Source: Hondaea fermentalgiana (taxonomy: Eukaryota > Sar > Bigyra > Thraustochytrida > Thraustochytriidae). Taken from it: a DNA stretch of 64,000 nt. The translations under genes and the position numbers were made by a program. The DNA lies in assembly GCA_014084085.1 (NCBI GenBank), contig NPFB01000011.1, positions 238,602 to 302,601 of the forward strand, read 5' to 3'. Under the pieces are notes generated by a model. That model did no database searches and was not told where the DNA came from. It saw only the letters and a program-made list of their open reading frames with translations. This document shows, one piece after another, positions 58,817 through 64,000 of this stretch; positions within the stretch are counted from its first letter, which is position 1, and every line of letters begins with the position of its first letter.

Positions 58817-59017
58817 ACGGCAAACTTGGCGCAAGGTTCGCGCCCAAGCGAAAAAGTGCCAGGCCCAGGATTGCGGAAATACAGCTCGCTAGCCAGCCAG
58901 CCGCGGCCGTCAGAGCTAAGAGCACGGGCGAAGGGGCGCGGGACCCAAGTGGACTTTGGTTCTGGTCCTGGCCAAGCGCTTGCCGCAACGGGGAGGAAAC
59001 GAAAAGGGGGGTGCGCA

Positions 59018-59033
59018 CCCCCCCCCCCCCCCC
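59018..59033. repeat. Poly-C tract (16 nt)
   Basis: Uninterrupted cytosines about 150 nt before the alpha-kinase ATG. Confidence 0.85.
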
Positions 59034-59181
59034 TCCTCCTTGTCATGGCGAGCAAGCAAAACGCGAACTCGGGCCTCGCCGCGCGACGCCACGCCACGCG
59101 ACGCGACGCGGAGAACAAGCGTCGAGGCGAGCCGAGGAAGGCGACGACGACCGGCAGGCCGGACGCCCGCGCGCAGACCTC

Positions 59182-61173
59182 ATGGTGCCCGTGAGCGTGG
59201 CGCAGCGCGGCGCCAGTTTGCTGAAAAGCGCGCTCGGAGGAGGAGCAGCAGCAGCAGCAGGCGAGCCAGGGACGCTTGGCGAGGTCGCCGCGCCGCCGCC
59301 TGGATTGCTGAGGGCTGGCGGCAACTGGCGCAAGCTGGCGAGGCAGGGCGCCGACGTGGAGGACCCATGGGCAGACATGACGGCCTCGTGCAGCGTCGAG
59401 AGGGCCGAGGAGCTCGTGTATGACGTAAAAAACGATGTCTGGGTCACACACGAGCTGCTCGTGCGAATCAACACGGACGCCCCCGTGGCCAAGGGACGCA
59501 TGCGCGAATGCTTTCGCATGAAGAAGATCGGCTTGGCGCCCGGAAGCCCCGGCAGCGGGGGCAAGTTCGTCAGCGAAGTGAAAGCGTGGGCGGACATGTG
59601 CAGTAAATCAATCTGTGACGTGGTGCGGAATCTCGGCCGTCGCACGGCGTGTCGGGTGCGTACCAAGCTCGGCCTCAATGCCGTCAGCTTCCACCACCCA
59701 ACAATTATTACAGTGGGCGAGCTAATGCAGTGTGTTCGAGCCCAGGGCGCGCGTAGCGTTGCTCTGGCCTTTGCCGATGAGGGCCACAGCCTGCAAAAGG
59801 AAGACCTCGCAAACCTCGAGGCGCTCATTCAAAGTGGTCTGGCTGACGACTCTCGCTGGCAACGAACCACCGTCAACTTTATGGCCAAGCGCTACATGGC
59901 GGCCAAGGATGACACGCGCAAGGTCTACGAGGAGGATGTCATTATGCAGGAGGTGTGCAAGCTGCTGAGTGACCAATTCAATGCTCATGATCCAGCTCCC
60001 CCCAAACGGATCGACATGCTGCACGTGGGCCTCATCCGCCTTATCGATCGGCCCGGTCAGCCGTTCCTGGGATATGAATGCTTCTTGCAAGGTCGTTATC
60101 ACAAGTGGAACACCAACGCCGGATGGGCGGACACCATGACGGTCCGCCACACGCCACACGCCTTTAGTTTTGCTTCCTTTCGAGAGACGCAGGGCGCGGT
60201 AATGGTCGTTGATGTCCAAGGCATCAATGACTTGTACACGGATCCGCAAGTCCATACCCGAGATGGCGTTGGCTTTGGCGAGGGCAACCTTGGTGCGCGG
60301 GGCATGGCGCTCTTTTTGCGCCAATTCCGCTTCGATCTGAATCCCGTTGTGCAGTACATGGAGTACACCCCTTTTGCTCTCATGGAGGACGAGCAGGGCG
60401 AAGCATCTGCGGATGAAGTGGAAAGGTACCGCTCCGGCAAGGCGTATCTGCGGAGCCAGGCGTGGTCCAAGCGTCGGCAGCTCTCGCGTCAGTCGTCCTC
60501 TTCCTCAGAGGGCCCCAGCATCGAGGAAATCGCCCTCGAGAGGGGCGTCAGCGTGGATGAAGACGCGTATGGCGTCCCAGAGTTCCTTCTGAACTGCGCA
60601 GAAACGCTCGACGTGGGCGAGTGCCCCATCACGCTCCGCGGCAATATTCCTCAAGAGGAGACGGCAGAAGCTGCTGTGCATGCTGCGCTCGCAAAGCTGT
60701 ACGACGAGTGTGACGAGCGCGTCGTGTGCGAGGGCGTCAATCCAGAGGAGTGTTCCCGTTTCCACAAGTGGATGGCCGCCCTGGGTGGCTCGCAGCAAGC
60801 CATGATCACCTGCGCGGAAGATTCGAGGACGAGTGCATCAAGCGTCACGAATTGGTATCATGTCGCTGCTCTTGCTGGTTCGCGTCCTGCGTGCTTGGCT
60901 GCTCTGGATCGCGTGCCGTCGGATGACTACATTCTTGCTATATTTTACACTCAGCGCGCACTTGACATTGACGATGGCAAGACGGATGCAGAGCGCAAGG
61001 TGCAGCTCGAGCCCACCTCTTTTGACCTCCACGGTCGTCTCGGAGCTGCTTTTCGGGCACTTGGGGAGATTGATACTTCTCAGATGCACTATCAGACCGC
61101 GGCTGACCTTGCTTTGGAGGCTTGCGAGTTCAAGTGGCACGAGCACTATCTTGCGGCTCTTGATGAGTCGTAA
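59182..61173 (+). CDS. Alpha-kinase resembling eukaryotic elongation factor 2 kinase
   Basis: 663 aa from the ATG at 59182 (MVPVSVAQR), chosen because upstream in-frame sequence is Arg-rich and low in complexity. eEF2K phosphorylates eEF2 and slows translation. The alpha-kinase domain starts near residue 79 (VYDVKNDVWVTHELLVRI), and DVQGINDLYTDPQVHT near residue 343 followed by FGEGNLGARGMALF near 367 match the metal-binding and Gly-rich loops specific to eEF2K rather than myosin heavy-chain kinases. A Ser-rich linker follows (RQLSRQSSSSSE), a likely autophosphorylation region. The C-terminal part is helical with Sel1/TPR-like pattern and ends in a compact motif, as in eEF2K. No clear N-terminal calmodulin-binding helix was identified. 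Confidence 0.88.
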   Translation: MVPVSVAQRGASLLKSALGGGAAAAAGEPGTLGEVAAPPPGLLRAGGNWRKLARQGADVEDPWADMTASCSVERAEELVYDVKNDVWVTHELLVRINTDAPVAKGRMRECFRMKKIGLAPGSPGSGGKFVSEVKAWADMCSKSICDVVRNLGRRTACRVRTKLGLNAVSFHHPTIITVGELMQCVRAQGARSVALAFADEGHSLQKEDLANLEALIQSGLADDSRWQRTTVNFMAKRYMAAKDDTRKVYEEDVIMQEVCKLLSDQFNAHDPAPPKRIDMLHVGLIRLIDRPGQPFLGYECFLQGRYHKWNTNAGWADTMTVRHTPHAFSFASFRETQGAVMVVDVQGINDLYTDPQVHTRDGVGFGEGNLGARGMALFLRQFRFDLNPVVQYMEYTPFALMEDEQGEASADEVERYRSGKAYLRSQAWSKRRQLSRQSSSSSEGPSIEEIALERGVSVDEDAYGVPEFLLNCAETLDVGECPITLRGNIPQEETAEAAVHAALAKLYDECDERVVCEGVNPEECSRFHKWMAALGGSQQAMITCAEDSRTSASSVTNWYHVAALAGSRPACLAALDRVPSDDYILAIFYTQRALDIDDGKTDAERKVQLEPTSFDLHGRLGAAFRALGEIDTSQMHYQTAADLALEACEFKWHEHYLAALDES

Positions 61174-61579
61174 AGTTTGTCTTTTGGCCATGGCCGCAAA
61201 ACACCCTAAAAATCCTGTTGTTGCTCGTTTTCAGAAATCTATTCTCTTTCTCTCTCTTTTTCTCTGTGTGGTGTGCAGTTGCGCTCCATTCCGTTTGGCA
61301 AAGGCTATTTTTCACGGACGCTCTCGATGAGTCACCCTCTTCTTCAAGTCGTTGGTCGTTCTTTTTGGGGGAGAGGAAATGCGTTGCGCTGGCGGTCACG
61401 GGCAGAACTTCATTAGAATTTCTGTCTCAACTCGAAGCCAGCCTCGAACCAAAACCGTTTGACGAAGTTGGCGTCGCGGTGCGTCTGGGCGCTGACGTGG
61501 TGGTGCGCGCAAGGTCTCCAAGGGAAGGAGGGAGCGAGCGCGCAAGAGAAGCTGCTGCGCGTCGCGGCAAAGCGCGACC
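61174..61579. promoter_or_regulatory. Intergenic region between the alpha-kinase and TTLL1-like genes
   Basis: About 400 nt between plus-strand genes, with a CT-rich run (TCTTTCTCTCTC) near 61243-61265. No gene seen. Confidence 0.4.
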
Positions 61580-62905
61580 ATGACGGGCGAGACAGGGGAT
61601 GTTGCGCCGGCGCGCGTTATCAGGTGGAAGATGGACTTTGACAAACAGTGCTTGCTGGGCTGCTTTGACAGAAGAGGCTGGGAACGCTGCTCAGACGCGA
61701 GCGACCAGGACTGGCATGTATACTGGGCCAATGTGGGCACCGTGAAGCAACTCTTTAGCCCAGACTGCGTGTATCGACTCCGCGACGGCCAGCTCATTAA
61801 TCACTTTCCGAATCACTACGAACTCACGCGCAAGGACCTGCTCGTAAAGAACATTAAGCGGTACCGAAAGGAGCTGCTCGCGCTCCAGCAGCAACAACAG
61901 CAACAACGACCACGATCTTCGGCACCTGCTGGGCCCCAACGTGGCACTCACTGGCAAACGGTTGCCGACGCGGACGTCAATCCCGGTGCTCTTGCCCACG
62001 TGCCTTGCAACTTTTTGCCACCAACATACGTGCTCCCTGTGGACTATTCCTTGTTTCTCGAAGAGTTCCGACGGAACCCCAATAGCGTGTGGATCATGAA
62101 ACCAACTTCGAAGGCGCGCGGAGTGGGCATCTTTCTCGTCACCAAGCTACACCAAATCAAGAAATGGGCTTCCAAGGGAAATGGTCAAGACGTTTACGTC
62201 ATTTCCAAGTACATTGAGCGTCCTCTGCTGATTGGAGGTCGCAAGTTCGATCTTCGCATGTATGTTCTCGTTACCTCGTATCGGCCGCTCAAGGCATTCT
62301 TGTACCAGGATGGTTTCGCTCGGTTTTGCAACGAAAAGTATTCGGGCAGCGCTGCCGATCGTGACAATCACTACATGCACCTCACCAACGTTGCCGTGCA
62401 AAAACACAATGAAGACTACAATGAAAATCATGGCGGAAAATGGAGTTTGGCCAACCTGCGACTCTATCTCCAGGCAATGTACGGCGCCGACGCCACAGCG
62501 CGTCTGTTCGAGGAGCTCGAGAGCGTCATTCTCGTGTCGATCAAAGCTGTGCAGAATGTGATCATGAATGAGCGGCACTGCTTTGAATGCTATGGATATG
62601 ACTTGCTCATTGATGAGAATCTCAAGGTGTGGCTCATCGAGGTGAATGCGTCGCCTGCTCTCACCGCCACCACCAAGAGCGATCGATCGCTCAAACACTC
62701 GCTCGTGCACAACATTTTCAATATTCTCTTGCCTGAGGACCTTCCTGAGAACCCCAAGGAGCGCGAACAGCGCATGCAAGAGATTATTGCATCGTCAAAC
62801 TTTGTCACGCTCTGCAATGAAGAGTCGTCGGCCACCGCTTCGAGTGCGCTGACGTCCTCGTCTTCCTCGGTTCCAGCAAGACGCGTCACAGGCACATGGC
62901 GCTGA
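61580..62905 (+). CDS. TTLL1: Tubulin polyglutamylase, TTLL1-like
   Basis: 441 aa, intronless. TTLL1-type enzymes add glutamate side chains to tubulin, mainly in cilia and flagella. The protein matches the family from end to end: VIRWKMDFDK, FDRRGWERC, DWHVYWANVGT, INHFPNHYELTRKDLLVKNIKRYRKEL, the ATP-grasp segment WIMKPTSKARGVGIFL (near residue 172), GGRKFDLRMYVLV (near 220), HLTNVAVQKH, GGKWSL, CFECYGYDLLIDE and WLIEVNASPAL (near 352). A Gln-rich loop (poly-Gln, residues ~103-109) and a Ser-rich tail are additions. In vertebrates TTLL1 works with partner proteins, not visible here. It implies a flagellated stage, as in zoospores. Confidence 0.94.
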   Translation: MTGETGDVAPARVIRWKMDFDKQCLLGCFDRRGWERCSDASDQDWHVYWANVGTVKQLFSPDCVYRLRDGQLINHFPNHYELTRKDLLVKNIKRYRKELLALQQQQQQQRPRSSAPAGPQRGTHWQTVADADVNPGALAHVPCNFLPPTYVLPVDYSLFLEEFRRNPNSVWIMKPTSKARGVGIFLVTKLHQIKKWASKGNGQDVYVISKYIERPLLIGGRKFDLRMYVLVTSYRPLKAFLYQDGFARFCNEKYSGSAADRDNHYMHLTNVAVQKHNEDYNENHGGKWSLANLRLYLQAMYGADATARLFEELESVILVSIKAVQNVIMNERHCFECYGYDLLIDENLKVWLIEVNASPALTATTKSDRSLKHSLVHNIFNILLPEDLPENPKEREQRMQEIIASSNFVTLCNEESSATASSALTSSSSSVPARRVTGTWR

Positions 62906-63087
62906 CGTATCTGTCTGTCCTGCTTTGTCTGTATGTACATTCCTAATTGATATGTTTTGATTTCGAAAAAGAATTGGTTTGTTCGACACAAACACGGTCA
63001 GTGTGCTGGGTGGGGCCAGGGTGAGCAAGACTCTTTCTTTTTTGGGAGGGAGAAAAAAAGAAACACCGACTTTTTTTTGTCCACTTT

Positions 63088-64000
63088 TCATGCGCGGCAG
63101 TCTGTGCGATCCATGACGACCGCGTCTTCGCGGGCAAAAGATCCGAGCGGCGTGATGGGTTGCTCAGGGAAGTGGTCGAAATCGTGCGGGTTGCGATGCC
63201 AAGTCCAATTGGCGTGCGTTGCGTTTTGGATTTCCATCGAAGCAAAGCCAAAGCTCGACTGGCGAAAAGCTGACCATGAGGGCGCTAGCGCGCCGATGCG
63301 TAGAAAGGGAGAAGCCTTTTCGCGGTTTCCTCCGTCGCCCACCACCACGTACGTGGGACCGCACGTCGAGGGTCGGCCATATTGCATTGGCGTCGTGCGC
63401 TCATAGGCGTGGACGTGTCCACTAATGACCAAATCAACGTGATGCTCGACAAAGAGCGGCTCCATGCCCGTGCGCATGGGCTTGGCCTTTTCGTGGTGCG
63501 AAGGGTTACTGCAGTAAAAGGGAGCATGAAATTGTACAATGATCCATGGCGTCTTGTCACGTCCTTGCGAGGCCCGTTCCAGCTCGAGCTCGAGCCAGCG
63601 AAATTGGGCCGATCCGGGCTCGGTGCGACAATAGCTGCACAGGGACAGAAAATGCACAGGCCCACGGCGCTCCGCGAACCACAGTTCACGCGCTGTCGAG
63701 CCATAGCGGTCCAAGTAACCACCATACGCCTCTTGTGCCGAGAGTTCGTGGTTTCCCGGAGCCCACATTGTCACAACCGAGCTCAACAGTGGTTCAGCAA
63801 GGCGACCAAAACTGTCCCAGCGCAGCGGCTCGCCGTCACTGTACGCAAGGTCACCAGCGTACAACAGCGTGCTTGCGCGCTTTGCGCGAAGCCACGACAG
63901 GGCGCCGTGGTAGGTTGCGTTTGAGTACCGCGTTTGGCCGCCATCGGCAATGACAGCAAAGGAAAAAATGCCGTCACTTTGGTCAGGGTCAACGCGGGGG
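63088..64000 (-). CDS. Purple acid phosphatase, partial (N-terminal end beyond the window)
   Basis: The frame stays open to the window's right edge, so the start is missing; about 304 aa are present. The five PAP metal-binding blocks appear in order: IADGGQT (where GDLG/GDGG is usual), YAGDLAYSD, GNHE, VQFHAPFY and GHVHAYER, giving the di-metal ligands for phosphomonoester hydrolysis at acid pH. The first Asp is kept, but the Gly before it in most PAPs is Ala. YVVVGDGGNREK follows, and the protein ends near FAREDAVVMDRTDCRA without a visible retention or anchor signal. Plant-type high-molecular-weight PAPs are usually secreted or vacuolar; the signal peptide, if any, lies outside the window. 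Confidence 0.9.
   Translation of the reverse strand, partial: PRVDPDQSDGIFSFAVIADGGQTRYSNATYHGALSWLRAKRASTLLYAGDLAYSDGEPLRWDSFGRLAEPLLSSVVTMWAPGNHELSAQEAYGGYLDRYGSTARELWFAERRGPVHFLSLCSYCRTEPGSAQFRWLELELERASQGRDKTPWIIVQFHAPFYCSNPSHHEKAKPMRTGMEPLFVEHHVDLVISGHVHAYERTTPMQYGRPSTCGPTYVVVGDGGNREKASPFLRIGALAPSWSAFRQSSFGFASMEIQNATHANWTWHRNPHDFDHFPEQPITPLGSFAREDAVVMDRTDCRA

Larger units (their letters stand above)
58424..59181. promoter_or_regulatory. Divergent region between the winged-helix-like gene and the alpha-kinase gene
   Basis: 760 nt holding both 5' ends, plus a possible upstream exon of the minus-strand gene. It includes a CAG trinucleotide run and a poly-C tract. The alpha-kinase frame is open from 58768 but encodes low-complexity sequence there. 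Confidence 0.4.

Overview
This is a eukaryotic nuclear window: genes lie on both strands, most are single long open frames, two are clearly spliced, and the products include FACT, tubulin-ligase, alpha-kinase and plant-type ferric-reductase proteins. The high GC content, the few introns, the flagellar TTLL1-type glutamylase, the FRO-like reductases and the EGCrP-like GH5 enzyme fit a stramenopile protist, most likely a labyrinthulomycete (thraustochytrid). That placement is inference from gene content, not from a marker gene. The code is standard. I saw no tRNA, rRNA, virus, CRISPR array or complete transposon.

Layout. 0.3-3.7 kb (-): membrane-anchored GH31 glycosidase. 4.3-8.7 kb (-): a 21-exon leucine-rich-repeat gene in which almost every exon is one repeat. 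10.1-12.4 kb (-): long-chain acyl-CoA synthetase. 13.6-14.5 kb (+): RluA-type pseudouridine synthase. 14.9-17.6 kb (-): FACT subunit SSRP1 with two HMG boxes. 20.5-26.1 kb (+): two tandem FRO/NOX-like reductases. 26.4-30.0 kb (-): membrane cyclic-nucleotide phosphodiesterase. 30.0-33.2 kb: gene-free, microsatellite-rich, with a 100-N gap. 33.2-34.1 kb (+): YccF-domain protein. 34.8-35.8 kb (+): phosphopantetheine adenylyltransferase. 36.2-38.7 kb (-): LtrA-like membrane protein. 39.7-42.2 kb (-): GH5 endoglycoceramidase-like enzyme. 43.1-43.9 kb (-): small protein with three identical Cys/His modules and a CaaX end. 44.9-46.5 kb (-): isocitrate lyase ending in SKL. 48.9-50.0 kb (-): single-pass membrane protein with a large outer domain. 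52.0-53.9 kb (+): GT4 glycosyltransferase, two exons. 54.5-55.2 kb (+): SURF1. 55.9-56.7 kb (+): enoyl-CoA hydratase-like protein. 57.2-58.4 kb (-): coiled-coil/winged-helix-like protein. 59.2-61.2 kb (+): eEF2K-like alpha-kinase. 61.6-62.9 kb (+): TTLL1-like ligase. 63.1 kb to the window edge (-): purple acid phosphatase, cut off at its N-terminal end.

Several products suggest active lipid and acetyl-unit metabolism: acyl-CoA synthetase, a crotonase-fold enzyme with a peroxisome-like tail, peroxisomal isocitrate lyase, CoA synthesis and sphingoglycolipid hydrolysis. The genes are independent units, not an operon. Five-prime flanks are unusually rich in 4-, 5- and 8-nt repeats. The strongest candidates for new biology are the triple CX14CXCX6H/CaaX protein, the exon-per-LRR gene, the GH31 enzyme with altered active-site residues, and the 150-nt pentanucleotide array upstream of isocitrate lyase.
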